32,834 nt of DNA from positions 1-32,834 of IMG/VR virus record IMGVR_UViG_3300014839_001409; one strand, 5' to 3'. Source of the DNA: a virus. The notes beneath the pieces were generated by a model. The model ran no database searches, was not told where the DNA came from, and worked only from the letters and a program-made list of their open reading frames with translations. Both the position numbers and the translations under genes were made by a program. Shown piece by piece: positions 14,678 through 23,415 of this stretch; the first letter of the stretch is position 1; each line of letters opens with the position of its first letter.

Positions 14678-15151
14678 ATGGACGCGAAGCAGGAGCAGGA
14701 CGTCATCGATGGCGTCCTGCCCTTCACAGTCCACGGCCAGACCCGGCTCGTGCCCGAGCTGCGCTGGCGCGAGAACCGGGAGTGGCAGCGTGGCCTCGAG
14801 GCCAGCATCGCCCGGCTCGTGATGGTTCCCCAGGACACCCCCGACGGGGTCCGTGCCATCAGCGACGCCGAGCGCGAGGCGGTTCTGGCCTACGACCGGA
14901 CCGGCGTGCTGGGCAACCTCGAGGACGCGAGCGAGCGCGAGATCGACGCGATCTACGAGCGCCTCCTGGAGGTCGCCTACCCAAAAGCATCGAGCCAGAC
15001 GCTGCTGGCCGTGGCGATGGTCCGCCAGGCACTTACATCGGTCCAGGCGAGCTCGCCGAGTGGGCCCTCGCCGTCTGGCATCTCCCCGACCTCTCCGCGC
15101 TCACTCTCCGGCAAGTCGTCCTCTTCCGGCAGAAAGCACAGGAGCGGCTAG
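14678..15151 (+). CDS. Tail assembly chaperone, zero-frame product
   Basis: 157 residues. Folded-looking part up to about residue 120 (PFTVHGQTRLVPELRWRE, REIDAIYERLLEVAYPK), then a Ser/Pro/Gly-rich tail which looks like out-of-frame reading. This is the position and size of the lambda G-like chaperone that binds the tape measure protein. The ribosome probably slips to the -1 frame in the CCCAAAA at 14980-14986 in some passes, giving the longer product described separately. The zero-frame protein would be the abundant form. Confidence 0.8.
   Translation: MDAKQEQDVIDGVLPFTVHGQTRLVPELRWRENREWQRGLEASIARLVMVPQDTPDGVRAISDAEREAVLAYDRTGVLGNLEDASEREIDAIYERLLEVAYPKASSQTLLAVAMVRQALTSVQASSPSGPSPSGISPTSPRSLSGKSSSSGRKHRSG
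14980..15009 (+). promoter_or_regulatory. Probable -1 programmed frameshift site with downstream hairpin
   Basis: The heptamer C CCA AAA (14980-14986) fits the X XXY YYZ rule exactly in the zero frame. After a 7-base spacer, GCCAG (14994-14998) pairs with CTGGC (15005-15009) around a 6-base loop. Position in the tail chaperone gene, direction of slip and spacing match the known siphoviral mechanism. Confidence 0.75.
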
Positions 15152-15372
15152 ACCAGGAACGGCGGCAACGCATGACAGAGACCTTCGTGGCGGTGCGGGA
15201 TGCGATCCAGCGGACGGCCGCGCCGACCTACGGCGTGGTGCTGGAGCAGGTACCCGACCTGCCGCGGCCCTGGTACCTGCCTGAGCCGCCGCCCACGAAC
15301 AAGAGCCAGGGCGCTGCCCTGATGGCCGCTCTGGCGGCCGAGTTCCCCGACAACGTGAAGGGCTGGCACTGA
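14986..15372 (+). CDS. Tail assembly chaperone, -1 frameshift extension (GT-type product)
   Basis: This -1 frame section has coding-like sequence (GELAEWALAVWHLPDLSALTL, RQVVLFRQKAQERLDQERRQ) and is joined to the first 103 codons of the chaperone when ribosomes slip on CCCAAAA. The fused product would be 231 residues, like the lambda G-T chaperone. The extension has no good start codon or ribosome site of its own near its beginning; the first internal ATG is 15173. It ends one base before the tape measure TTG. The extension reads better than the zero-frame C-terminus, which supports the fusion. Confidence 0.72.
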   Translation, partial: SIEPDAAGRGDGPPGTYIGPGELAEWALAVWHLPDLSALTLRQVVLFRQKAQERLDQERRQRMTETFVAVRDAIQRTAAPTYGVVLEQVPDLPRPWYLPEPPPTNKSQGAALMAALAAEFPDNVKGWH

Positions 15373-15373
15373 A

Positions 15374-17224
15374 TTGGCGAGCTTGGCGGACATCTTCGCG
15401 AGTGTGAGGCTGGCCCTCGACCAGACGACGCTCGAGGCCGACGCCGCTGCCGCCGGGACCCAGGCGGGAGCCAGCGCCGGCGACGCCATGAACACCGAGC
15501 TCAACGCCAAGCTCGCGGCGAGCAGTGGTGTGAAGGATGCGCTGGCGCTCGAGGCAACGGGCGCCGCCGGCACGAAGGGCTCACTTGCGACCGATGCTGC
15601 CGGCCTCGGCCTGGTCAGCACGGGCGCCAAGGATGCCACTGCGGCCTCCAAGGACGCCTCTGTGGCGGTGAAGGACGCGACATCCGTCGTCAAGGACCTC
15701 GGCAAGAATGCGAGCAACGCAGCATCCGGCCTCGTCAGCATGGTCAGCAGCCTTACCGGCCTGCCGCCCCAGGCGGCGCTGGCAGGGGCTGCGCTCGCCA
15801 TCACGGTCGGTGTGCTCTACGAGGCCGGCCAGACCTCCGACGCGGTCAATCAGCAGGTCTCGCAGCTGACGATCGCCATGCAGGACCATGGCGAGAGCTA
15901 CGTCGACCTCGCCCCGAAGGTTGACGCGGCGATCAAGTCCGGCGAGCAATACGGCTACACCGCTGACGATACCCGGGCTTCCATCCTGAAGATGACCGAG
16001 GCCGGGATCACGATGGGCGAGGCGCAGGACGCCCTCGGCCCGATCATGGACCTCGCCCGCGCGAAGAACATCTCCCTGTCCGACGCGACCGAGATCTACA
16101 CCAAGGCGATGATGGGCTCGGCCAAGGGCCTCAAGGACCTCGGCATCATCCTGCCCTCGGTCTCCGCCGCCGCTGCGGACGTCGAGAAGGCAACGGCCAA
16201 GGTCACCACGGCGCAGGACAACCTGACCAAGGCCCAGGACGCCGGCAAGAAGGCCGGCGAGAACCTGAGCGTCGCCCAGCAGGAACTCGCCATCGTCCAG
16301 GACTCCCTCAAGGGCAAGACCACCCTGACCGCGGCCGAGTCACTGAAGCTCCAGCAGGCCCAGGACAAGGTGACGACCGCGCAGGAGGCCCTGACACAGG
16401 CAGCCACCAAGACGACCGACGCCCAGGACAAGCTGAAGGCAGCGCAGGACGCCCTGACCCTCGCCCAGAACGGCGGCGTGGACAAGGCCGCGCGACTCGC
16501 GCAGATCAACGCCGACCTCACCAAGGCCGTGGGCGATCAGCGCGCCAGCGTGACGCCGATGGAAGTGGCCCAGGCGAAGATGAACGACACCTGGGAGCGG
16601 TTCGCGGTCACCGTCGGACCCTGGGCCCAGAAGGAGTTCGTCTGGATCGAGACGGCCGTCGCGAACCTGGCCAGCAGCGCCATGGATCTCATCGACTGGC
16701 TCTCGAACCTGTGGGGCAGCATCTCCAAGCTGAACGGCCCGCTCGGCACCGTCCGCGACGTCATCCTCAACTTCTGCACCGGTGGTCTCGTGCTGTTCTG
16801 GGGCCACCTGAGCGACATCGCCAACATCATCCAGACCGTCATCACCTGGCTCGGAAACCTCGTCGGAGCGGCCCAGAACGATGCGAAGCAGATCGCCAAT
16901 GCGCTGAAGCCCGTCACGGACGCCCTGGGGGCCGTCAGTGGGGCTGTGTCCAACGCTGGTGGCGTATTCAGCAGCTTGACCAGCTGGGTCCCTCACTTCG
17001 CCTCTGGTGGCCCCTATCAGCCCGGCCTGCGCATCGTGGGCGAGAACGGACCCGAGCTGGACGTGTCCGGGACCCCCGGAACGATCATCCCCAACGGCCA
17101 GCTCGCCTCGGCCCTGGGAGGCGGCCAGCAGCCCATCGTCATCAACATCGGCAGCTACACGGGCACGGTCGACCAGCTGGCGGCCAAGCTCGCCCACCAC
17201 ATCCGCCTCGCAAGCGCGACCTAG
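15374..17224 (+). CDS. Tape measure protein
   Basis: 616 residues, TTG start one base after the -1 chaperone frame ends. Short hydrophobic helix PPQAALAGAALAITVGVLY near residue 135; a long coiled coil at about 270-375 with repeated TTAQDNLTKAQD-like heptads; two further hydrophobic stretches near 455-500; and a C-terminal FASGGPYQPGLRIVGENGPE typical of tape measure ends. It sets tail length and may aid DNA entry. The length predicts a fairly short tail (by the usual residue-to-length rule, less than 100 nm). No lysozyme or peptidase motif is seen. Confidence 0.88.
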   Translation: MASLADIFASVRLALDQTTLEADAAAAGTQAGASAGDAMNTELNAKLAASSGVKDALALEATGAAGTKGSLATDAAGLGLVSTGAKDATAASKDASVAVKDATSVVKDLGKNASNAASGLVSMVSSLTGLPPQAALAGAALAITVGVLYEAGQTSDAVNQQVSQLTIAMQDHGESYVDLAPKVDAAIKSGEQYGYTADDTRASILKMTEAGITMGEAQDALGPIMDLARAKNISLSDATEIYTKAMMGSAKGLKDLGIILPSVSAAAADVEKATAKVTTAQDNLTKAQDAGKKAGENLSVAQQELAIVQDSLKGKTTLTAAESLKLQQAQDKVTTAQEALTQAATKTTDAQDKLKAAQDALTLAQNGGVDKAARLAQINADLTKAVGDQRASVTPMEVAQAKMNDTWERFAVTVGPWAQKEFVWIETAVANLASSAMDLIDWLSNLWGSISKLNGPLGTVRDVILNFCTGGLVLFWGHLSDIANIIQTVITWLGNLVGAAQNDAKQIANALKPVTDALGAVSGAVSNAGGVFSSLTSWVPHFASGGPYQPGLRIVGENGPELDVSGTPGTIIPNGQLASALGGGQQPIVINIGSYTGTVDQLAAKLAHHIRLASAT

Positions 17225-17227
17225 GCC

Positions 17228-20131
17228 ATGCCCACTCCGCCGGCGGGACTGCACCTGTGGATCGGGGGGGTCGACGTCCTGCCGTACCTGTCCGACCAGC
17301 TGACCATGACCGACAGCGGCTTCTCCGCGATCGGTGTGATGCAGTTCCGCGCCGAGGCGCCGGTCGGCGTCCTCTCGCTGCAGAACGAGCAGACCGTGCA
17401 GCTGGTAAACGGGGCCACGGTCTACTACTACGGCCTCCTCAAGACCGCCACGCCCGTTGCCGAGCTCTGCACGCCCGGCTGGCGCGCCTACGACATCGAG
17501 TGCCAGGACCCGACCATCCTGGCCGGCCACGACGTGATCTCGACCGAGCTCTCGAGCCTAACCGACATCAGCGGCTTCACCGATCGCCAGCTGATCTCGC
17601 TGGCCTTCTCGACCTTCGGCACCAAGGGCATCGTCATCGGGAGCGAGTGCCAGACGCTGTCCACGCACATCCCGACCACGGCCTTCCTGGGGATGACGCT
17701 GGCCGCGTTCATGAACGCCCTGTGCGGGCTGACCGGGGGGTCCTGGTACGTCGACTACAGCCTGCACCTCCACTATTTCGTAACCGAGTCGGTGTTGGCG
17801 CCCTTCGCGATCAGCGACGCGCCGAACAACGTGACCTCGTTCGGCTACGACCTGTTCAGCCTCGCCCGCGACACGGTCGACCTGCACAACAAGGTTCTCT
17901 ACATCCCGGGCGGCGGCGGGACCGCGGTGCCGACCTGGTACAGCGACCCGGTCTCCATCGCCGCCGTGGCGGCGGCCTGCGGCGACAACGGCATCCGCGC
18001 GACGAGCGTGACCGACCAGACCATCACGAGCCAGACCGTCCTCAACGAGGCAGGCGCCGCCTTCCTGCTCGCCAATGCCGCCAAGCAGCTCGGATCCTGC
18101 ACCGTCTTCCAGCCGGGCCTGCGCGCGGGCATGCAGGTCTCCATCACCAACGCGAACGAGGGGCTCTCGGCGGCTACGTTCGCGATCACGGCCGTCACCA
18201 TGACCTTGGTCGCCAACAGCACGCCGGTCTATCTGATCGGGTTCGGTAGCCGGCCGCTCGACCGCCTTACGAGCGTGATCGGCTCCGTCGCCAACCAGGC
18301 CGTGCCCGTGCTGCCCCAGGTTGACGCCGCGCTCGCAAACGCCGTGGCTATGAACTATGCCGCGGGCATCATCCCCCCGCAGATCGTCAACAGCCTGCCG
18401 AGCCTGCCCAATGCTAAGTACCCGCTCGACTGCCTGGTGGTGCTGACAACCGACAACCGCCTCTACCAGAACGTCGCGAACTCCTGGGTCAACGCCGTCC
18501 ACCAGGGGCTCCCTACAGGCTTCTCGGGCATTCCCTCGGTCGGCTCGCTGCCAAGTCTGCCGGACACGAACTACCCCGCCGGCATGGTCGTGTTCTACTC
18601 GGTCGATGGCAAGCTCTACCGCAACGTCGCCAACGCCTGGACGAAGGCCGTTGACGGCGCGGACATCACCGCTGCCACGATCACCGGCGACCGCCTGGTG
18701 GCGGGGACCATCCAGGCCGCGCAGATCGCCGCCGGCACGATCACCGGCGACAGGATCGCCGCGGCCACCATCGGCGCAGATCGCCTGGTGGCCAACTCGA
18801 TCACGGCCGGGCAGATCGCGGCCGGGGCCATCGGAGCGACGCAGATCGCAGCCGGGGGCGTGACCGCCGACAAGATCGCCGCCAACTCGATCGACTTCAC
18901 CAAGCTCGGCAACACCGCCTACGACCTGATCTCCTCCGGTATCCCGCACGGCTCGTTCATCGACGCGACCGCCGGCGGCGTCACGCTGGGGAGCAACCGG
19001 GACGATGCCGCAGGAAAGCACGCCTCGATCCCCGGCTGGACATGCTGGAGCGGCAATACCAACGGCTTCCTCGCGATAGTAGGCGACGCCTCATGGCCGG
19101 GTGGACACTACGCCTCGCTCACGTTCAATGGCACCGGCTCCGCCTCCGTCAACAACGTGGCGATGACGAGCGACCTGTTCCCGATCCCGGCACAGGCGCA
19201 ACTCACCTCGCAAATCGTCCGCACGCGCAACGTCCCGGCGGGTGTCACCCTGAACTTCACGAGGACCATCCTCTACTACGACTCCGGCGGCAACTACATC
19301 AGCGCCGACAGCGACACGTCGGCGGTCGTGGGGCCAAACAACATCAACGGGGCATCCATCGGCAATCCCCACATGGTCCCCGTCAACGCCCGCTATGGCC
19401 GCGTCGAGGTCAACCTCTGGGAGACGGGCAGCCACAGCGCCTCGACGTACTACTACCTCGGCTGGAACGGCCTACTCGTCCAATGGTCGTTCGGGAACTA
19501 CCTGTACGACCTGACGGTGGGCGGCAACCTGTGGCTGGGCGGCGGCAGGTCCACCACGGCTGGCGCGGCGATGCTGAACGCCGCCGACGCCGGGGCGCAG
19601 CGGTCGCTATTGGGCCTTGGCAGTATCGCCACCTACAACGTCGTGGACGTTGCCGCGCCGTGGATCGGAATGGACCTCAACCTTCAGAACCCCGGCTTTG
19701 AGCAGGGACTTACAGGTTGGCAATGCAACGGGAGTATGTGGACTGAGCCAAATCCGGGCGGTGTGAATATGCCCGGTAACTCTCAGCTAGTCATCTGCAA
19801 GCAGCCCGGTGCCTACGGCTTTCTCCAGCAATACGCACCCTACGGCATCCTGATCCCTGCCGGGTCGGGAGAGACTATCCGCTTCGGCGTCTATGCGCTC
19901 GCTCCATGGGGTAACTGCTCCTTCACGGTCTGGGGCATCTGCCTTGATATCAACGGCAGCGAGTTCTCGTGGCCCTCCAACACCTTCACCATCACGAACG
20001 GGCAGGGCTGGTACGTAGCCGATGTTGGTCTTTCCGCCCAGACGCGCTACTTCTATCCACGCTTCCAGTCGAACTCAGACAATACCTACGTGTTCATCGC
20101 GCAGGTGCTAGTTAGAAGGGCTTCGGTGTAG
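17228..20131 (+). CDS. Tail-tip/receptor-binding protein with repeat and carbohydrate-binding-like modules
   Basis: 967 residues in one gene. Residues 1-350 are beta-rich and may serve as tail-tip/baseplate attachment (IGGVDVLPYLSDQLTMTD, WYVDYSLHLHYFV). Two 36-residue repeats lie at 389-424 and 440-475. Residues 478-560 carry ITGDRLVAGTIQAAQIAAGTI-like pentad repeats, typical of triple-stranded fibre shafts. The last 380 residues contain two jelly-roll-like parts, ending in an NPGFEQGLTGW module like carbohydrate-binding domains. No separate distal-tail gene is found, so functions may be combined here. The 3' end has visibly lower GC than its neighbours, suggesting exchange of the receptor-binding tip. 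Confidence 0.82.
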   Translation: MPTPPAGLHLWIGGVDVLPYLSDQLTMTDSGFSAIGVMQFRAEAPVGVLSLQNEQTVQLVNGATVYYYGLLKTATPVAELCTPGWRAYDIECQDPTILAGHDVISTELSSLTDISGFTDRQLISLAFSTFGTKGIVIGSECQTLSTHIPTTAFLGMTLAAFMNALCGLTGGSWYVDYSLHLHYFVTESVLAPFAISDAPNNVTSFGYDLFSLARDTVDLHNKVLYIPGGGGTAVPTWYSDPVSIAAVAAACGDNGIRATSVTDQTITSQTVLNEAGAAFLLANAAKQLGSCTVFQPGLRAGMQVSITNANEGLSAATFAITAVTMTLVANSTPVYLIGFGSRPLDRLTSVIGSVANQAVPVLPQVDAALANAVAMNYAAGIIPPQIVNSLPSLPNAKYPLDCLVVLTTDNRLYQNVANSWVNAVHQGLPTGFSGIPSVGSLPSLPDTNYPAGMVVFYSVDGKLYRNVANAWTKAVDGADITAATITGDRLVAGTIQAAQIAAGTITGDRIAAATIGADRLVANSITAGQIAAGAIGATQIAAGGVTADKIAANSIDFTKLGNTAYDLISSGIPHGSFIDATAGGVTLGSNRDDAAGKHASIPGWTCWSGNTNGFLAIVGDASWPGGHYASLTFNGTGSASVNNVAMTSDLFPIPAQAQLTSQIVRTRNVPAGVTLNFTRTILYYDSGGNYISADSDTSAVVGPNNINGASIGNPHMVPVNARYGRVEVNLWETGSHSASTYYYLGWNGLLVQWSFGNYLYDLTVGGNLWLGGGRSTTAGAAMLNAADAGAQRSLLGLGSIATYNVVDVAAPWIGMDLNLQNPGFEQGLTGWQCNGSMWTEPNPGGVNMPGNSQLVICKQPGAYGFLQQYAPYGILIPAGSGETIRFGVYALAPWGNCSFTVWGICLDINGSEFSWPSNTFTITNGQGWYVADVGLSAQTRYFYPRFQSNSDNTYVFIAQVLVRRASV
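18392..18652 (+). repeat. Tandem 36-codon repeat in the tail-tip gene
   Basis: Two 108-base units, 18392-18499 and 18545-18652, encode SLPSLPNAKYPLDCLVVL...NVANSWVNAV and SLPSLPDTNYPAGMVVFY...NVANAWTKAV. They are separated by 45 bases. Conserved positions are SLPSLP, YP, V, LY, NVAN, W and AV. The unit may be a small beta domain at the head of the fibre shaft; two copies suggest duplication. Confidence 0.8.
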
Positions 20132-20133
20132 AC

Positions 20134-20358
20134 ATGGCAGACGTACCAGCGATGACCGCTGAGGTGGCGGCGCAGCTGAAGATCGACACCGACATCCAGA
20201 CCGCCCAGGCGCGGCTGATCGAGGCCGTGAAGGCAGGGCACGCGGTCCTCGCCGCCGAACCCGGCCACACATGCCCCTACTGCCAGCCATTGAGCGACCT
20301 CGCGGCGGCAGAGGCAGCGCGGAGCGCCGCACTGCAAGCGAAAGCCGGGAACCCCTGA
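20134..20358 (+). CDS. Small protein of unknown function with CPYC motif
   Basis: 74 residues, starting three bases after the tail-tip gene. Mostly helical (VAAQLKIDTDIQTAQARLIEAVKAG, LAAAEAARSAALQAKA), with a central HTCPYC pair that could bind metal or form a disulfide. It has no signal peptide or membrane segment, so it does not look like a holin. Gene order after the tail tip could suggest a tail-fibre assembly or late accessory role, but nothing more can be said. Confidence 0.65.
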   Translation: MADVPAMTAEVAAQLKIDTDIQTAQARLIEAVKAGHAVLAAEPGHTCPYCQPLSDLAAAEAARSAALQAKAGNP

Positions 20359-20531
20359 TGACCGACCAGCCGACGCCCAGCCCCGAAGTCATCACGCCGG
20401 CCGTGCCGCCCGATCGCGACAAGGCCGATCCTGTGCTGGGTCAGCACGACCCGACCCTCACCATCGAAACCGACGTCGACGGCCAGGCTGTGGTGGTCGT
20501 GGTATCGGCGCCCCCGGCCAAGAGCAGCTAG
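20358..20531 (+). CDS. Small hypothetical protein
   Basis: 57 residues, ATG overlapping the previous stop (TGATG). Pro-rich N-terminus, then charged residues, a DPTLTIETDVDGQAVVVVVSAPP strand pair, and a short basic end. The last gene of the late plus-strand operon. No family recognised and no membrane segment long enough for a holin. Its stop overlaps by CTAG the stop of a small minus-strand frame. Confidence 0.55.
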   Translation: MTDQPTPSPEVITPAVPPDRDKADPVLGQHDPTLTIETDVDGQAVVVVVSAPPAKSS

Positions 20532-20662
20532 GGCGCCCCCGCCACCGTCAGGGTCCAGGAGCACTCCGAGTTGACCTCGACGTGGTAGGGCCCGGTCGTG
20601 TTCGCGAGATAGATGGTCGTGCTGTCGTTGCCTGAAGCGCCCAGCGCGTGGCGATGCCCCAC
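20528..20662 (-). pseudogene. Small minus-strand frame resembling the end of a secreted beta protein
   Basis: A 44-residue frame starting at GTG 20662, with GGAAGGAG 8 bases upstream, and ending convergently with the phage operon. The sequence IYLANTTGPYHVEVNSECSWTLTV resembles the final beta strands of larger secreted or surface domains. The same frame stays open about 90 bases further upstream without a start before a stop. It may be the remnant of a longer gene or a genuine small protein; the evidence for either is modest. Confidence 0.35.
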
Positions 20663-20910
20663 GGTCGTCGCTCCTTCCGGGACAGACGCCGTGATAGATC
20701 CGGGTGACGGAGCCGCAGATAAGCCGTAGCTAATCGGCGCTCGCTACCGTTTGGCCGCCCCCGCTCCGCGCGTCCGCTGCGTCGTGAAAGCCTGACGGAC
20801 GGCGACGGGGCTTCGGGCCAAATAGCGTAGGCGACGGTCACCGCAACATCCTTCCAGCGGAGCATCCCGACGCTCCCAGTGTTGGAGGATGACACCCGGG
20901 AATGGCCGCG
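20532..20910. other. Junction region between late operon and RM cargo
   Basis: Apart from the 44-residue minus-strand frame, no supported gene is seen. A longer minus-strand frame (20548-20895) is open but is low-complexity and Arg/Ser rich, like noncoding GC-rich DNA. No terminator with a U-tract and no tRNA or attachment repeat could be found. This is where a terminator for the late operon and for the convergent Res gene would be expected. Confidence 0.4.
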
Positions 20911-23415
20911 TCATCCCTCCCGCTGGTAGAGGTTGAGTAGCTCGGCGGTGCTCGCGAGCGCATCGACCTTGCTGCGGATCGCCAACTGGTCTAGGTGGAG
21001 CCGACGGTAGCGAGTGCCGATCTTGGCGACCAGATCGACGTGGCCGAGTCGTTCGGCGTGGGTTGCGGCGTAGGAGGACAAGCCCTTCGCCTTGCCGACG
21101 GCGTCGAGCTTCGTGTGGTCATGGGGGTCGATGATGTCCACGACTAGGCGCTCGCCGTCCTCGCGCACGACGAGGAAGTCCGGGAAGAAGCCGCGCCAGA
21201 TGTTGCCGTCGCGCCAGGGCACGCAGAACCAGCCCTCGCGCTCGCCGTTGCGCAGCCAGCCGATCGTGCTCGGCTTCGCCGTCTCGGGACCGATACTGTC
21301 GGCCTCCCAGCCGTTGAGGTAGACGAGCGCCTCGCCATCGTCGGCGTACACGTGGCCCGGCAGGCTCGCTGTCCCCCGGCGGAAGATCGCCACTTCGGGC
21401 AGTTTGAGCGACACCAGCGAAGGGGCCGGGACCTGGCGCAGGATCGCCCGGTAGCGCGCCTGCTTGGCCGCTGACCGGCCCTCGATCGTGCCGCCGTGCT
21501 CGGCGCGCAGGGCGTCGATCCGCGTGCTCGCGTGGGAGTTCACCGCATCCATGACCTCGTCGCGGGACGCGAGGGCAAAGGCTTCGAGACGCGCGACCCC
21601 GATTGAGGCCGGGTCCGCGGCGAGTCTCAGTCGCACATACGCGCTCGCCGCCTCGTTGGTCAGCCGCCGGGCCGCAGCGACGAAGAGCCGCCCGATGCTC
21701 TCCTCGGTGGCCGGCAGCGTTCGCGTCGTGGCCGTGATCGCGCCGCCCTCGCCGAGCACCAGTTCGCCGTGGAGTACGACAATCTCGCCCTGGTCGGTGA
21801 CCTCCTTGGCAAAGTCGGCATCGCCCGCGAGCGCATCGCGCCGCGTGACCAGGAGTGCCGCGACGGCGGCCATCTCGCGCTTGAAGGCGGCAGGGTCGAT
21901 GCCCGAGCTCGAGAGGAAGTTGCCGAGGTCGGCCAGGGTCCTGATCTCCGGGCGCGAGCGCGGCGTCGGGACAAGGTAGGAGGGTACTGCCTCGATGGCG
22001 GTGATCGCCCGGTCGAGGTCGGTGCGGCGGGGCAGGCTAATCGTCTCGCGCCGGGGAGCCACGGTGCCCGCGATCGCCTCGTTCCCCGTGTCGTTGAGCT
22101 TCGTGATGATCGCCCGCACCCCCGCCTCCTCGTAGAAGGGCAGGAACACGAAGGCGGAGTTGAGATCCTCGTTCTCCTCGATCCGGCGCGCCAGCGGTGT
22201 GCGGACCATGCGCCCGATCGTCTGGGCGATCGAGGTAGGATCGACCGCTCGTCGGAACGAGAACATGACCTCGGCGCGCGGGCAGTCCCAGCCGACATCG
22301 AGGCTCGACTTGAAGAACACGACGCGCGCGTCGGTGTCGCCCGCGATCTTGGACGCTTCGATGTAGCGGATCACCCGGCCACCGACGGGCTCGGGCGTGC
22401 CGGTGCCAAAAGCGTGGGTGAAGGCGACGTCGGGCATCGGCCCCGCGACTTCGGTGATGACCCGGATGAGCGCGTCGAGATCGGTCGCGGTCACGTTGGT
22501 GCCCGTCTCGTTCTCGACCTGGACGATCAGCGCGGGCACCACGAGCCGCTCGCCGCCGGCCTGGCCGTAGGCCGCGTGGTAGGCCGCCCAGCCGTCGTGC
22601 GACGCCTTCCAGACCCTCACCGCCTCGGGGAACAGCGCCATCGCGTCGTGCTGGCGTTCGCCCGCAAAGTCGGCGAGCGTCTTGTCCTTGATGAGCCCCG
22701 ACGCCCGGACCTCGTCGGGCGGCACGTCCCACTGGCTGGTCGTGCGCCCCGCGCCCTGGACGACCGCGAGGAATCGCGCAGGCGTCGCGCTGATGCCGAG
22801 CACGATCGGGGCGGCGGGCATCCCCTCCTCGGGGTAGCCCTTGATGAAGCGCTGGATGATCGAGTTGGCCTCGGCGATCTTGCGCGCCTCGGTCATGCCG
22901 CGGTGAGCCTCATCGACGACTAGGTAGAGCGTCTTGGCCGGGTCCTCGATCGTGCGCCGCACGACATCCCAGAAGGTGAAGGTCCTCCCGACCAGCGGCC
23001 CGCGCTTCACGAGGTCGGCCTTGGCCCCGAGCTTCTGGGTGTTGAGGAAGTAGACCCTGCCGGGTGCCAGGCTCTCGGGGTTGAAGGTGCTGTCGATCTC
23101 GGGCAGCAGGTTAAAGCGGAGGTCGCCCAAGGCGTCGAGCATCTTGCCCTGCGTCTGGGCGTTGAGTTCGGGCTTGTCAGTCATCCACAGGAATACCGCC
23201 CCTGGATCGGGCGCGATCCCGTCCTCGACCGAGCCGAAGAGGATAGCCTCGATGACCGCTGTGGCGATGATCGTCTTGCCGGCCCCGGTAGTCGCGGTCA
23301 GACCCACGGCCTGGCGCTGGCCCGAGCCGCCGCGATAGCCGACCTTGGCCGTGTCCAGGCGGCTGAGCAACTCCACGACCGCGTCGGTCTGGAAGTCTTT
23401 GAGGGCGAGTTTCAC
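20911..23415 (-). CDS. Type III-like restriction enzyme, Res (helicase/nuclease) subunit
   Basis: 834 residues, GTG start overlapping the Mod stop. Superfamily 2 ATPase: Walker A ATTGAGKT (41-48), DEAH box VVDEAHRG (166-173), SAT at 209-211, GWDCPRAEVM (374-383) and motif VI QTIGRMVR (397-404). The C-terminus, FFPDFLVV...LVVDIIDPHD (about 743-766), looks like the PD-(D/E)XK nuclease region, but the expected ExK is DIID, so the active site is variant or impaired. With Mod it should form a complex that cuts unmodified DNA after ATP-dependent communication between two sites. It is phage or island cargo, and its strand is opposite to the late genes. Confidence 0.9.
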   Translation of the reverse strand: MKLALKDFQTDAVVELLSRLDTAKVGYRGGSGQRQAVGLTATTGAGKTIIATAVIEAILFGSVEDGIAPDPGAVFLWMTDKPELNAQTQGKMLDALGDLRFNLLPEIDSTFNPESLAPGRVYFLNTQKLGAKADLVKRGPLVGRTFTFWDVVRRTIEDPAKTLYLVVDEAHRGMTEARKIAEANSIIQRFIKGYPEEGMPAAPIVLGISATPARFLAVVQGAGRTTSQWDVPPDEVRASGLIKDKTLADFAGERQHDAMALFPEAVRVWKASHDGWAAYHAAYGQAGGERLVVPALIVQVENETGTNVTATDLDALIRVITEVAGPMPDVAFTHAFGTGTPEPVGGRVIRYIEASKIAGDTDARVVFFKSSLDVGWDCPRAEVMFSFRRAVDPTSIAQTIGRMVRTPLARRIEENEDLNSAFVFLPFYEEAGVRAIITKLNDTGNEAIAGTVAPRRETISLPRRTDLDRAITAIEAVPSYLVPTPRSRPEIRTLADLGNFLSSSGIDPAAFKREMAAVAALLVTRRDALAGDADFAKEVTDQGEIVVLHGELVLGEGGAITATTRTLPATEESIGRLFVAAARRLTNEAASAYVRLRLAADPASIGVARLEAFALASRDEVMDAVNSHASTRIDALRAEHGGTIEGRSAAKQARYRAILRQVPAPSLVSLKLPEVAIFRRGTASLPGHVYADDGEALVYLNGWEADSIGPETAKPSTIGWLRNGEREGWFCVPWRDGNIWRGFFPDFLVVREDGERLVVDIIDPHDHTKLDAVGKAKGLSSYAATHAERLGHVDLVAKIGTRYRRLHLDQLAIRSKVDALASTAELLNLYQREG

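Noticed and set aside
13286-14734. 482-residue minus-strand open frame across tail-completion genes
   Set aside because: Low-complexity, opposite to a compact operon of overlapping genes; no domain.
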